DNA of 62,175 nt. Source: Thermoflexus hugenholtzii JAD2 (lineage in GTDB: Bacteria; Chloroflexota; UBA11872; UBA12225). Shown in pieces: positions 52,951-62,175 of the stretch; position 1 is the first letter of the stretch; each line of letters opens with the position of its first letter. The translations under genes and the position numbers were made by a program. The stretch is from the NCBI GenBank assembly GCA_945865725.1, contig CAMBEO010000006.1, forward strand, positions 1 through 62,175, read 5' to 3'. The notes under the pieces were generated by a model that did not search any database, was not told the DNA's origin, and saw only the letters and a program-made list of their open reading frames with translations.

Positions 52951-54875
52951 CCGAGCGGGCCCTCGCGCGCCAAGGCTCCGAAACGCTCCTTGCCGGTATG
53001 GATGCCTCCCCCGACCCGAACCGCGCGTTGATCCTGCCCGGACGTCATGGCCGGCGCGAGTGGCTCGCGCTTGCCGCCGGCGGGGTCGCCGCCGCGTGCG
53101 CCCCGACCGCGTCGCGGGGCGTCGAAGTGCCCGAGGTTTCCCGCCATCGGACGCTGCAGATCATGAACGGGACGATGCTCGGGCGCTTCGGCGACACCGG
53201 CATCGGCAACCCGTACCACTTCAGCGCGACCCACTACACCGGCCACGCGGCCTTGTGGGAACCCCTCTTTTACTTCTCGGCGGTCGGCTCCGGGATGATC
53301 CCCTGGCTTGCGCACGATTTCGCGTACGGCCGTGACGCCACCGAACTGGTGGTGCGCCTGCGCGACGGGGTCACCTGGGCGGACGGCAAGCCATTTACCG
53401 CCCGGGACGTGGCGTTTACGCTGCTGGCGGTCGCCTCGGCGCCGCCGACCGTCGCGTTCTCGCAGGATCTCCGGGCGCAGGTACGGGACGCCTTTGCCGC
53501 CGACCCGCTCACGCTCGTCGTCCGCTTTCGGGCGCCGAGTCCGCGGTTCGTGTTCGACTACTTGACCTTCAAGTACGACACCGGCCTGAAGATCGTGCCG
53601 GAGCATGTCTTCCGCGGACGCGACCTCGCAGACTTCACGTTCTACGATCCCGGCGCTGGTTGGCCCTTCGGTACCGGCCCGTACCGCATCGCTGGCTGGA
53701 CCGACACGTGGAAGTTCCTCGACCGGCGGAACGACTGGTGGGGTGCGCGCACGCAATTCGCCGACCTTCCCGGGCCAGAGCGGATCGTCGTCGTCCCCTA
53801 TGCCGACGAGAACCGGCTCGCGATGGGGATGACGCGAGGGGAGATCGACCACTCCTGGACGATGTTGCACAGCACCGCGCGCGCCATCGTGGGCGAGGGC
53901 ATCGAGGGGGCCCGGACCGGTGGTGCCCTCGATGGCGCCTATGCGCCCGCGGGGAAGCCCCGTGCGGGGACGGCGCTCAGCGAACGGCTGTCGCTGATGA
54001 CCTACTCGTTCGGGCGGCCACCGTACGGAAACGTCGACTGGTGGCCATTGTCGCTCTGGTTCGACACGAGGGTCGCGCCGTTCGACGACCCGCGGACCCG
54101 ATGGGCGATCTCATTCGCGATCGACCGGCGACGGCTCGTCGAGATCGGGCAGGAGGGCTTCGGTGAACCGACGGCCCTCCCGTACCCGAGCTTTCGCGCC
54201 CTCGAGCCGTACCTCGAATCCGTGCGGTACCGCCTCTGGGAGTTCCCGACCAACCGCTACGCGCCACGGGAGGTGGCCAAGCGGATGGAGGCGGTCGGCT
54301 ACCGGCGGGACGGAGCCGGTTTCTGGGCGAAGGATGGCGACCGCCTGCGCATCCCCATCGTCGGGCACCCGCAGTGGTCCGACCTTGGGCCGGTCCTCGC
54401 GGAGTTGCTTCGGCTCGAAGGGTTTGACGCGACGTACGACCAGCCGCCTGACTGGCTGGACCGGATTCGCACCGGCCGTGCGACCGCATGGATCTACGGC
54501 CATGGCGCGAGCGTCGTCGACCCGCACTTCACGCTCTCGCTCTTTCACGGGCGGAACGTCGCTGGGGCGTCCGCCTCCGCTGGCGGCGCCGGGGGATCGT
54601 GGTCCCGATGGAGCGACGCGGAGTTCGACCGAATCGTCGACGAGATGAACCAGGTTCCGGTCGGTGACCGCCGGATGCTCGACCTGTTCCCATCGGCGAT
54701 GGACGTCTGGCTGCGCGACCTCCCGAACGTGCCCCTCGTCCAAAGCTTCCACCACAACGTGATGAGCCAGGTGTACTGGGTCGGGTGGCCGAGCATCCTC
54801 AACCCGTACGTGAACGACGCGTTCTGGCATCTCACGTGGCCGCTGGTTCTCCGGCGGCTCAAGCCCGTCCGCTAG
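52947..54875 (+). CDS. ABC transporter substrate-binding lipoprotein (SBP_bac_5 family)
   Basis: Signal GRREWLALAAGGVAAAC; ELVVRLRDGVTWADGKPFTARDVAFTL; preferred start ATG 52998. Confidence 0.85.
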   Translation: MTERALARQGSETLLAGMDASPDPNRALILPGRHGRREWLALAAGGVAAACAPTASRGVEVPEVSRHRTLQIMNGTMLGRFGDTGIGNPYHFSATHYTGHAALWEPLFYFSAVGSGMIPWLAHDFAYGRDATELVVRLRDGVTWADGKPFTARDVAFTLLAVASAPPTVAFSQDLRAQVRDAFAADPLTLVVRFRAPSPRFVFDYLTFKYDTGLKIVPEHVFRGRDLADFTFYDPGAGWPFGTGPYRIAGWTDTWKFLDRRNDWWGARTQFADLPGPERIVVVPYADENRLAMGMTRGEIDHSWTMLHSTARAIVGEGIEGARTGGALDGAYAPAGKPRAGTALSERLSLMTYSFGRPPYGNVDWWPLSLWFDTRVAPFDDPRTRWAISFAIDRRRLVEIGQEGFGEPTALPYPSFRALEPYLESVRYRLWEFPTNRYAPREVAKRMEAVGYRRDGAGFWAKDGDRLRIPIVGHPQWSDLGPVLAELLRLEGFDATYDQPPDWLDRIRTGRATAWIYGHGASVVDPHFTLSLFHGRNVAGASASAGGAGGSWSRWSDAEFDRIVDEMNQVPVGDRRMLDLFPSAMDVWLRDLPNVPLVQSFHHNVMSQVYWVGWPSILNPYVNDAFWHLTWPLVLRRLKPVR

Positions 54876-54896
54876 GGCGTGGACAGGAATGCGGGG

Positions 54897-54902
54897 TATA
54901 CT
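54897..54902 (+). promoter_or_regulatory. -10-like element TATACT upstream of tRNA-Ser
   Basis: gcggggTATACTgcccg, 33 nt between its end and the tRNA start. Confidence 0.4.
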
Positions 54903-54935
54903 GCCCGCGCGGGTGCTCCCGTACCTCGCGAACCC

Positions 54936-55023
54936 GGAGGGATCGCATAGCCGGTCTAGTGCGGCGGTTTGCTAAACCGCTATACCCGCAAGGGTATCGA
55001 GGGTTCGAATCCCTCTCCCTCCG
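54936..55023 (+). tRNA. tRNA-Ser (anticodon GCT)
   Basis: GGAGGGA/TCCCTCC acceptor; anticodon loop TTGCTAA; long variable arm TACCCGCAAGGGTA; T-loop TTCGAAT. Confidence 0.95.
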
Positions 55024-55074
55024 CCCCTCTCGCCGCGGGCAAGCCCGCGCTGGGATGCGTGGCGCCCCGGCGCC

Positions 55075-55866
55075 GTGACCGTCCCGAATCGCGGGTGGTC
55101 TGCACGACGCGTCGTGGTTGCGATTCTCGCGACCATCGTCGGCGTGTCCCTCGCGGCGCTTGCAGCCGCCGGTTACGCGGGCGCCGCGCTCCCCGATGCT
55201 GCCGTCGCGCTCCGGTCCGATGCGCAGGTACGTGTCGAGGTAGGCCAGTGGTTGGCCTTCCTCCCCGAACCGAAGTCACCAGGGTCTCCGGTCCTCGGCC
55301 CTCCCGGCAGCCCGACCGGACTTGTGATCTATCCGGGTGGGCTTGTCGACCCGACGGCCTACGCGCCGGTCGCACGTGCGATCGCCGTGGCGGGTCACCC
55401 GGTCGTGATCGTCCCGATGCCCTTTCGCCTCGCAATCCTCGGCGCCGGTGCCGCCGACGCGGTCCCAGGGGCCTTCCCGGACGTCCAGCGCTGGGCCATC
55501 GGGGGCCACTCCCTCGGCGGCGTCGCCGCCGTGCGCCATGTGTGGGGTCATGGAGGGCGAATCGCTGGCCTCGTCCTCTGGGCAACGATCACCGACCAGG
55601 CCCACTCGCTTGCCCTGACATCGCTACCGGTGCTCTCGGTCTCCGCGACCCGCGACGGGAACGTCCGACCCGCGCACCTCGCGGCGGGCCGATTGAGCTT
55701 GCCGACGACGACCCGCCATGTCGTGATCGAGGGCGGCAATCACCGGCAGTTCGGGTCGTATCGGTTCCAGTTCGGGGACGAGGCGGCGACCATCTCCGCG
55801 GATGACCAGCGAGCGCGGGTGGCGGCGGCAACCGTCGCCTTCCTCGACGCGCTCGGCTCCCCGTAG
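55075..55866 (+). CDS. Alpha/beta hydrolase with N-terminal signal/TM
   Basis: VVIYPGGLVDPTAYAPVARAIAVAGHPVVIVPMPF; IGGHSLGGVAA nucleophile elbow; GGNHRQFGSY. Confidence 0.85.
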   Translation: MTVPNRGWSARRVVVAILATIVGVSLAALAAAGYAGAALPDAAVALRSDAQVRVEVGQWLAFLPEPKSPGSPVLGPPGSPTGLVIYPGGLVDPTAYAPVARAIAVAGHPVVIVPMPFRLAILGAGAADAVPGAFPDVQRWAIGGHSLGGVAAVRHVWGHGGRIAGLVLWATITDQAHSLALTSLPVLSVSATRDGNVRPAHLAAGRLSLPTTTRHVVIEGGNHRQFGSYRFQFGDEAATISADDQRARVAAATVAFLDALGSP

Positions 55867-55868
55867 GC

Positions 55869-56786
55869 CTATCCCAAGGCGTCGGCAAGTGCTTCCGGGA
55901 GCGACGGGTATCGCCACGCGTAGCCATGGGCGGCTGCGATGCGCGCATCCACCCGCTGCCCGTACAGGATGAGCGACGAGAACTCGCCGAGGGCGAGGCG
56001 CAAGGCACTGGCCGGGGTCGGGAACCACGATGGGCGCCCGAGGGCGTGGCCCATCTCGAGCGCGAAGTCACGTTGCCGGCGCACGTCGGGCGCCGCCGCG
56101 TTCACTGGCCCACGCACGTCGCGGTTCTCGATCGCCCACTTGTAGAGGCCCGCGATGTCGTCGCGATGCACCCATGGGAACCAGAACTGGCCGTCACCCA
56201 AGGGGCCGCCGGCGAACAGGCGGAATGGCAGGGCGATTAGGAACACCTGCAGGGCACCCTTGCCGAGGACGACTGCCGTCCGCATGAGGACCGTCCGCAC
56301 GCCGAGGGCCTCGGCCTCGAGCGCGGTGGCCTCCCAGGCGACGCACGTCTCGGCGAGGAACCCCGTGCCCGGATGCGCGTCCTCGCCCAGGACGTCATCC
56401 CCGCGGTCACCGTAGAACCCGACCCCGGAGGCGCTGACCAGCGATTCGGGGCGACTGCCTGCAGGCAATGCGGCCATCGCGCGGACAAGTGCGCCGGTCG
56501 ACCGGACGCGGCTGTTGCGAATGGCCTCGCGGCGCGCCCGCGTCCACGGGGCGCTCCCGATGTTTACCCCCGCGAGGTTGACGATGGAACCGGCGCCAGC
56601 GATCTCGGCGGACCAGTGGGGGGAGACGGTCTCGCCGTCCCACGCGACCTCGCGGGCGCCGCACGCGGCGATGCCGGACACGCCGGGCCGGCGGGAGAGG
56701 ACGACCACCTCGTGGCCGGCACGCACGAGCTCCGGAACGAGTGCCCGACCGACGAACCCGGTGGCCCCAGCGGCGACGACCTTCAT
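55869..56786 (-). CDS. TIGR01777-type NAD(P)-dependent epimerase (SDR39U1-like)
   Basis: MKVVAAGATGFVGRALVPEL; IVNLAGVNIGSAPWT; FPWVHRDDIAGLYKWAIE. Confidence 0.9.
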   Translation of the reverse strand: MKVVAAGATGFVGRALVPELVRAGHEVVVLSRRPGVSGIAACGAREVAWDGETVSPHWSAEIAGAGSIVNLAGVNIGSAPWTRARREAIRNSRVRSTGALVRAMAALPAGSRPESLVSASGVGFYGDRGDDVLGEDAHPGTGFLAETCVAWEATALEAEALGVRTVLMRTAVVLGKGALQVFLIALPFRLFAGGPLGDGQFWFPWVHRDDIAGLYKWAIENRDVRGPVNAAAPDVRRQRDFALEMGHALGRPSWFPTPASALRLALGEFSSLILYGQRVDARIAAAHGYAWRYPSLPEALADALG

Positions 56787-56899
56787 CGTTCCCTCCACGG
56801 CGCCGCGCCAACGCGTCGGCACGTCTAATCCTAGCAGCCGGTGGAATCACTCAGATCGCGGTAGCAGTGGCGGGGCGAGTGGTCGTCGAGTGGAGCGCG

Positions 56900-57199
56900 T
56901 CAGCGCCCCTCGTGGGCGTGCGCCTCTTGCCACCGGGCGAGGAGGTCGGCGGCGAAGGCCGGGGAGAGGCCCCCGCGATCATGCACCTCGTTGTGGCCCG
57001 CAACCCGGCGCAGGATTGACGGGAACTCGTCGTGCGGGATGTCGCGGCCGTCACCCAACCAGTCGAGGAACTCGCCCCGGCAGGCGAAGGGCCACCCTGC
57101 GACCATCGCGCCGTACGCGTCCGGCGCCCCGGCCCGTGCAACCTCAACCTCGGTCCCGAGGCGCTGACGTTCCTCGGACAGGAACTCCGTGACCTTCAT
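56900..57199 (-). CDS. Small hypothetical protein
   Basis: MKVTEFLSEERQRLGTEVEV with SD aggagag upstream. Confidence 0.5.
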   Translation of the reverse strand: MKVTEFLSEERQRLGTEVEVARAGAPDAYGAMVAGWPFACRGEFLDWLGDGRDIPHDEFPSILRRVAGHNEVHDRGGLSPAFAADLLARWQEAHAHEGR

Positions 57200-57239
57200 T
57201 GCGCTCTCCTAGTCCGGGCGTCACTCGCAGGAGACCCGT

Positions 57240-58862
57240 TCACCAGCCGACCGCGCACCCGTCGCAACGAGGCTCGGATCCAGCGACGTACGCGCCGTTT
57301 GGCAGGCGCCGGATCACTTGCCCCTTGCCGAACTGGCCGGCTTCGGGAACGATCTGCACGTCGTGGCCGCGCCGGCGCAGGCCGTTGACGATGAACTCCG
57401 GCACGCCCTGTTCCACGGCGAGCGTCCGACCGCGCAGCCACTGCCAGCGGGGCGCGTCCAAGGCAGCCTGCGGGTTCAGGCCGTAGTCGACCTGGTTGAC
57501 GACAACCTGCGCGTGACCCTGTGGCTGCATGTGCCCGCCCATGACGCCGAACGGCCCGATCGCCACGTCCCGTCCCTCGGTCAAAAAGGCCGGGATGATC
57601 GTGTGGAACGGGCGCTTGCCCGGTGCGACTCGGTTCGGATGACCTTCCTCAAGCGTGAACCCGTTGCCCCGGTTCTGGAGGGCGATCCCGGTCCCCGGCA
57701 CGACGACGCCGCTGCCGAAGCCGGCGTAATTCGACTGGATCAAGCTCACCATCATCCCGTCGCTGTCCGCCGTGGCGAGGTAGACGGTCCCTCCGCGCAC
57801 CGGGTCCCCATGCGGGTAGTTCCCGCTCGCGTCGTCGATGAGGTCACGCCGACGCGCGGCGTAACCCTTGTCAAGGAGGCCCGCGACCGGCACGTCCGCG
57901 CGCGTGGGGTCGGCGACGAATTGGTGGACGTCGGCGAACGCCAACTTCATCGCCTCCACCTGAAGGTGAACGGACTCGACGGAATCACGCGGATGTTGCG
58001 CCAGGTCAAGGCCTTCGAGGATGTTCAGCGCGATGAGGCACGCGATGCCCTGACCGTTCGGTGGGATCTCCCAGACGCCGTAGCCGCGATAGTCGGTCAT
58101 GATCGGGTCGACCCACGTGCTCTCGTGGGCGGCGAGGTCCGCCTCGATGATCGTCCCACCGGTGACCGAGGCGAAGCCGGCGATCTCCCGTGCGAGGCGT
58201 CCGCGGTAGAACGACTCGGCGCCAGTCGACGCGATCTCGCGCAGGGTCGCCGCGTGATCCGGCAGGGTCCACATGTCGCCGGCCCGCGCCATGCGCCCAC
58301 CCGGAGCGAAGGTGGCATGCCAGCCGCGAAACGCCTGCCCGGTCCACGCGCTCGTGGCGCGCAACTGTGCGCGATGCCACGCGCCTGCCGTGACCGGTGC
58401 GAGCGGGAACCCGTCCGTGGCGTACGCGATCGCCGGTGCGAACAATGCCTCGAACGGCAGGCGACCGAAGCGTGCGTGGAGGTCCCGCCACGCGGCGGGC
58501 GCCCCTGGCACCGTGACTGGCAGCCACCCGTGGGCCGGCACCTCGTCGAGGCCGCGTGAGGTGAACAGCGATGGGTCATGCGACGCGGGCGCGCGACCCG
58601 AGGCGTTCAGGCCGTGCAAGCGGGACCCGTCCCAGACGAGGGCGAAGGCATCGCCGCCGATCCCGTTCGACACTGGCTCGAGGACGGTCAGCGCGATCGC
58701 GGTCGCGACCGCCGCATCGACGGCGTTTCCGCCCTGCTGCAGCATTCGCAACCCGGCTTGGGCGGCAAGCGGCTCGCTCGTCGCAACGACACCGTTGCGC
58801 GCGACGACTGGTTGCCTCCGGGACGGGTACGGGAACGAGTCGAGGTCTAGTTGAAGTGACAT
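57240..58862 (-). CDS. Gamma-glutamyltransferase family protein (YwrD-like)
   Basis: GGNAVDAAVATAIALTVLEPVSNGIGGDAFALVWDG; GGTVYLATADSDGMMVSLIQSNYAGFGSGVVVPGTGIALQNRG; TACAAT 9 nt upstream of the ATG. Confidence 0.92.
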   Translation of the reverse strand: MSLQLDLDSFPYPSRRQPVVARNGVVATSEPLAAQAGLRMLQQGGNAVDAAVATAIALTVLEPVSNGIGGDAFALVWDGSRLHGLNASGRAPASHDPSLFTSRGLDEVPAHGWLPVTVPGAPAAWRDLHARFGRLPFEALFAPAIAYATDGFPLAPVTAGAWHRAQLRATSAWTGQAFRGWHATFAPGGRMARAGDMWTLPDHAATLREIASTGAESFYRGRLAREIAGFASVTGGTIIEADLAAHESTWVDPIMTDYRGYGVWEIPPNGQGIACLIALNILEGLDLAQHPRDSVESVHLQVEAMKLAFADVHQFVADPTRADVPVAGLLDKGYAARRRDLIDDASGNYPHGDPVRGGTVYLATADSDGMMVSLIQSNYAGFGSGVVVPGTGIALQNRGNGFTLEEGHPNRVAPGKRPFHTIIPAFLTEGRDVAIGPFGVMGGHMQPQGHAQVVVNQVDYGLNPQAALDAPRWQWLRGRTLAVEQGVPEFIVNGLRRRGHDVQIVPEAGQFGKGQVIRRLPNGAYVAGSEPRCDGCAVGW

Positions 58863-59244
58863 GGCGGTGCCATTGTAGGCACGCGGACTAGGAGCCGGTC
58901 CGAAAATCGCTGGGACGTGGCAGGACGTCCGTCCGGGTCCCGGGGCGCGTGCGCCTCGGGGTTCCTGGTCCGCGCCGGGAAACGGGTCTGGTCGCGGACC
59001 ATTCCCACCGACCGCCGAGATGTCGGACAGGCTCGTGGATCTCGGTTGCAAGCGGACGAGACAGACCGCCAGCGGTCACGTTAGCTCGAGCCAACGCAGG
59101 CATGCGCTCGGCACCGTTGACGCACACGGCGTGAGCGCCGATCCCGCAGTCGCGGGGAGGGAACCCAACTCGGGCGCCCGGGTGGGAGCCCAGACGTGAT
59201 CGGGTGTGGAGGCGTGACCGCCATCGGTATGCTCCCGCCCTCAA

Positions 59245-60129
59245 ATGCTCCTCCTCGTCGCGCACTTCGTCGGGAACGCCGCCTTCACGCTCCTCGTGCG
59301 CCACGCCCGGAGCTCTCGGTTCGATTACGCGATGGTCGGTACTACGAACTACGTCACTGGCGCGGTGATGGGGATCGCCGTCTTCGCGATGGTCGGTAGC
59401 GGGCTCCCAGGCTGGGTCGCCGTGGTCGCCGGCGCGGTGAACGGTGCGCAGTACCAGCTGACGTTCCTCCTGATGCACGCGCTCATCGGGATCGGCGGCA
59501 TCTCGGTCGCGACAAGCGTCCTTCGCTTGGCGGCCGCCGTCCCGGTCTTTGCATCGATGGTCGTGTGGCACGAACCGGTCTCGCTGACCCAAGGTGTCGG
59601 CCTGGCGCTCGCCGCCATCGCGTTGCCACTCCTTGCGGGGGTCAACCCGGCATTGCGCGCGAGAGAAGATGCTGGCGCGCGTCCCGGGCCAGTGCGAATC
59701 GCGGTGACGGTCGTCACGACGCTCCTGGTCACGGGCGCCGGGTTGCTCGGCGCGAAGGTGTTCGCGGAGGTCGGCGTGCCGGAAGACCGGTCCGCTTACG
59801 TCGCCACGGCGTATCTCACCGCGTCCGCGTTCTCGGTGGTCACGTGGCGCTGGCAACCGAGGGGCGGCGCCGGATCGACCGGTATCCGCGCGCGGTCACT
59901 CGGCCTCGGCATCGTGACCGGTCTGGTCAACTTTGGACAGCTCAGCGCTTTCCTTCCGGCCCTCTCGACGGTACCGGGAGTGATCGCATTCCCGGTCGCC
60001 GCGGCCGGGGGTCTCCTGTGCACGGTGGTCGGCAGCTGGGCGTTCTTCCGGGAACGCCCGACCATCCGGCACGCCTCCGGAATCGCCCTCGCCCTCGCGG
60101 CGGCGGCGCTGATCAACGTGCGCAAGTAG
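59245..60129 (+). CDS. EamA/DMT-superfamily-like transporter
   Basis: About 10 TM segments in two halves; GISVATSVLRLAAAVPVFASMVVWHEPVSLTQGVGLALAAIALPLL. Confidence 0.65.
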   Translation: MLLLVAHFVGNAAFTLLVRHARSSRFDYAMVGTTNYVTGAVMGIAVFAMVGSGLPGWVAVVAGAVNGAQYQLTFLLMHALIGIGGISVATSVLRLAAAVPVFASMVVWHEPVSLTQGVGLALAAIALPLLAGVNPALRAREDAGARPGPVRIAVTVVTTLLVTGAGLLGAKVFAEVGVPEDRSAYVATAYLTASAFSVVTWRWQPRGGAGSTGIRARSLGLGIVTGLVNFGQLSAFLPALSTVPGVIAFPVAAAGGLLCTVVGSWAFFRERPTIRHASGIALALAAAALINVRK

Positions 60130-60142
60130 CCACCGAAGTCAG

Positions 60143-60502
60143 CTAGCGCAAGACCGACCGTCCGGCTGGCTCCTCCCGCCAGAGCGACGCCAGGGCGTCA
60201 CGCGCCTCCGCCCAGTCGCGGGCACCCGCCGCATCGACCGGTCTCGGGTATTCCCACAGGTGGTCAAGCAAGGCGCCAACGACGGTCCGCCGGAGCCAAC
60301 CCGGCACGGGGTGGCCAGCGTTCAGGCAGTCGACGATAGCCGCGCCCAGGGCGTCGACCCGACCCGCGATGAACTGGTCGCGCGCGCGCCACCGCCGCGC
60401 GGTCGCGAGGAGGTCGAGGACGACCCAGGCCGTCAGTCGGTCGGGCGGCGGATCAGGCACGGGGCCAACCCGGTCGAGCGGGCGGTCAGACGGTTCGCTC
60501 AT
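60143..60502 (-). CDS. Hypothetical protein
   Basis: MSEPSDRPLDRVGPVPDPPPDRLTAW; TACCCT 7 nt upstream of the inferred ATG. Confidence 0.5.
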   Translation of the reverse strand: MSEPSDRPLDRVGPVPDPPPDRLTAWVVLDLLATARRWRARDQFIAGRVDALGAAIVDCLNAGHPVPGWLRRTVVGALLDHLWEYPRPVDAAGARDWAEARDALASLWREEPAGRSVLR

Positions 60503-60582
60503 CACTGGCAGGGTATCGGGCGATTTCCGGCGGGACGCGCGTACCATCTCGGGTCGGCGCGACGGGCGACTGGGAGTATCGG

Positions 60583-61866
60583 ATGCAGACGGGGACCATC
60601 GAGGCGGAACGGGACCTCCACACGCCTGTGGTTCCCGAGACGCGCCACGCGCCGAAGGCGCACGTCCCCCTCCTCGTCCTCCTCACCGTCGCGCACGCGG
60701 TCGTCGATACGTACGCCACCGCCGTCTATCCGCTCTTGCCGTTCTGGCAGGACAAGTACGCGTTGACGTATGGCCTTGCCGGGTTGATCGCGGCGGTGGC
60801 AAGCCTGACGGGGTCGATCGCGCAACCCATCGTCGGCGTCGTGACCGATCGGGGGCGCGACCCGCGATGGATCGCCCTTTCGGTCGCGGTCGCGTCGATC
60901 GGCATCTCCCTGATCGGGGTGATGCCGCGATACTGGGCATTCCTCGCGCTCGTCGTCGTTGGAGGCATCGGCGTTTCCGGGTTCCACCCTCAGGGCTACA
61001 AGCTCGTGGGTTCCCATTCGGGCGGCAACTCCGCGCTCGCGACCTCCTGGTTCCTCGTCGGTGGGAACGTCGGTGTGGCACTTGGCCCCATCGTCGGTAC
61101 GTCGCTCGTGCTCGCATTCGGCACGGCGGGCACGCTGGCCCTCGCTCCGGTCGGCCTCGCCATCGCCGCGTTCATGTGGTGGGCCGTCCCTCGATGGACG
61201 GAGGCGCTTCCGGGCGATCATCAGCCAAAGGCGACACCAGCGCCGCCCCCAGCCGACATCGCCATGCTCGGGCGTGGGCGGCGCATCGTCGCCCTCGGGG
61301 TCCTCGTCGCGCTCGTCGCGGTGCGGTCGACGATCTCGAGCAGCTTCAACAGCTACCTGCCCCTCTATTTCGTGCGCGAGGCGGGCCAGTCGGAAGCATT
61401 CGCGAGCCAGGTGCTGTCCGTGATGCTCCTGGTAGGTGCGGGAGCGACGTTGGCCGGTGGCCATCTTGCCGACCGCTACGGCCGGTTGCGCGTCCTCGGC
61501 GTGACCCTCGCCGGCGTCCCGCCCATGGTGGCGGCGTTTCTCGCCCTGCCTCCGGCAAGCCCGCTCGCGATCGCAATGCTGTGGGGGGCCGGCGCGCTTG
61601 TCCTCGCCGGCTTCTCGATCACGGTCGTCCTCGCGCAGGACTTGTGGTTCGAGCGGCGTGCCCTAGCCTCCGGCGTGATCGTCGGGTTCGCCTTCGGGGT
61701 CGGGGGACTGCTGGTCCCAGCGGTTGGCTGGGTCGCGGATGGCTGGGGACTGCGCGGTGCCCTCGCCCTCGTCGGCGCCCTTGCGCTGGTGCCGCTGGGC
61801 CTTGTCGCCGTCGTCGGGTGGCTGCTCGCGCCCGGTGCGCGCTCCGTCCAGCCCGCGCTGGCCTGA
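60583..61866 (+). CDS. MFS transporter (fosmidomycin-resistance Fsr-like)
   Basis: LTVAHAVVDTYATAVYPLLPFWQDKYALTYGLAGLIAAV; QPIVGVVTDRG; GFHPQGYKL. Confidence 0.85.
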   Translation: MQTGTIEAERDLHTPVVPETRHAPKAHVPLLVLLTVAHAVVDTYATAVYPLLPFWQDKYALTYGLAGLIAAVASLTGSIAQPIVGVVTDRGRDPRWIALSVAVASIGISLIGVMPRYWAFLALVVVGGIGVSGFHPQGYKLVGSHSGGNSALATSWFLVGGNVGVALGPIVGTSLVLAFGTAGTLALAPVGLAIAAFMWWAVPRWTEALPGDHQPKATPAPPPADIAMLGRGRRIVALGVLVALVAVRSTISSSFNSYLPLYFVREAGQSEAFASQVLSVMLLVGAGATLAGGHLADRYGRLRVLGVTLAGVPPMVAAFLALPPASPLAIAMLWGAGALVLAGFSITVVLAQDLWFERRALASGVIVGFAFGVGGLLVPAVGWVADGWGLRGALALVGALALVPLGLVAVVGWLLAPGARSVQPALA

Positions 61867-61878
61867 CGCGCGCGCCGG

Positions 61879-62157
61879 TCAGGAGGCCTGGGTCCACCAG
61901 GGCGACACGACCGGTCGACGACGATCGCGGATGTGCGGGATCGTCCGGGGTGCGACCCCTGCGAGGCGCACGGCCCACCGGACCGCGGCATCGCGCGTGC
62001 GAAGCCCCCACGCGACCCGACGGCCGCCCGAGACCACATCGAAGACGATCGCTGCCGGCACGTGTCGATCATCGAGGCGTTCCTCGATCACGAACCCGTC
62101 CGGAAGGTCGCCCGTGCCCTGGCTGCCCGTTTCAAGGCCTAGCGACTGCGCTGCCAT
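61879..62157 (-). CDS. Hypothetical small protein
   Basis: Coherent ORF FVIEERLDDRHVPAAIVFDVVSGGRRVAWGLRTRDAAVRWAV. Confidence 0.45.
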   Translation of the reverse strand: MAAQSLGLETGSQGTGDLPDGFVIEERLDDRHVPAAIVFDVVSGGRRVAWGLRTRDAAVRWAVRLAGVAPRTIPHIRDRRRPVVSPWWTQAS

Positions 62158-62175
62158 TGTCGTGCCTCCCCTGCC

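Noticed and set aside
42721-55023. Genomic island between the two tRNA genes
   Set aside because: No integrase, direct repeats of tRNA 3' ends or mobile genes; content looks like ordinary metabolism
59050-59244. Riboswitch upstream of the DMT transporter
   Set aside because: GC-rich tract has some stem potential but no recognisable TPP, guanidine, Mn or cobalamin core motifs

Overview
High-GC (about two-thirds G+C by eye), densely packed bacterial chromosomal window. Gene content and style suggest Chloroflexota or a related lineage (inference only). I support about 56 genes, including two tRNAs (Asn-GTT, Ser-GCT). No phage, integrase, transposase, CRISPR or rRNA was seen. Main blocks: (i) a PIM-like glycolipid set (LpxL/PatA-like acyltransferase, PimA-like GT4, MFS, CDP-alcohol phosphatidyltransferase) running into hisB; (ii) pncB plus an unknown partner; (iii) a large peptidoglycan-binding-like protein with a Thr/Ser/Pro stalk; (iv) a three-subunit molybdenum hydroxylase and a MoaB/Mog-like protein; (v) mnmA; (vi) ftsY-ffh; (vii) a glycosyltransferase/membrane protein group and lgt; (viii) a three-gene Mrp/Mbh/complex-I-like membrane module with no catalytic subunits and apparently no antiporter signature charges; (ix) glyS-ppdK-dnaG-rpoD; (x) SDR/mmsA metabolism; (xi) a protein with two classes of tandem repeat; (xii) AKR/SBP, ggt and transporters. 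The two strongest leads are the divergent orphan Mrp/complex-I-like module (29426-33706), whose middle gene looks like an MbhD(DUF4040)-NuoK/MrpC fusion, and a recurring TAnnnT-like -10 element placed 5-9 nt upstream of start codons, which implies widespread leaderless mRNAs. All family calls come from reading motifs by eye; no database search was run.
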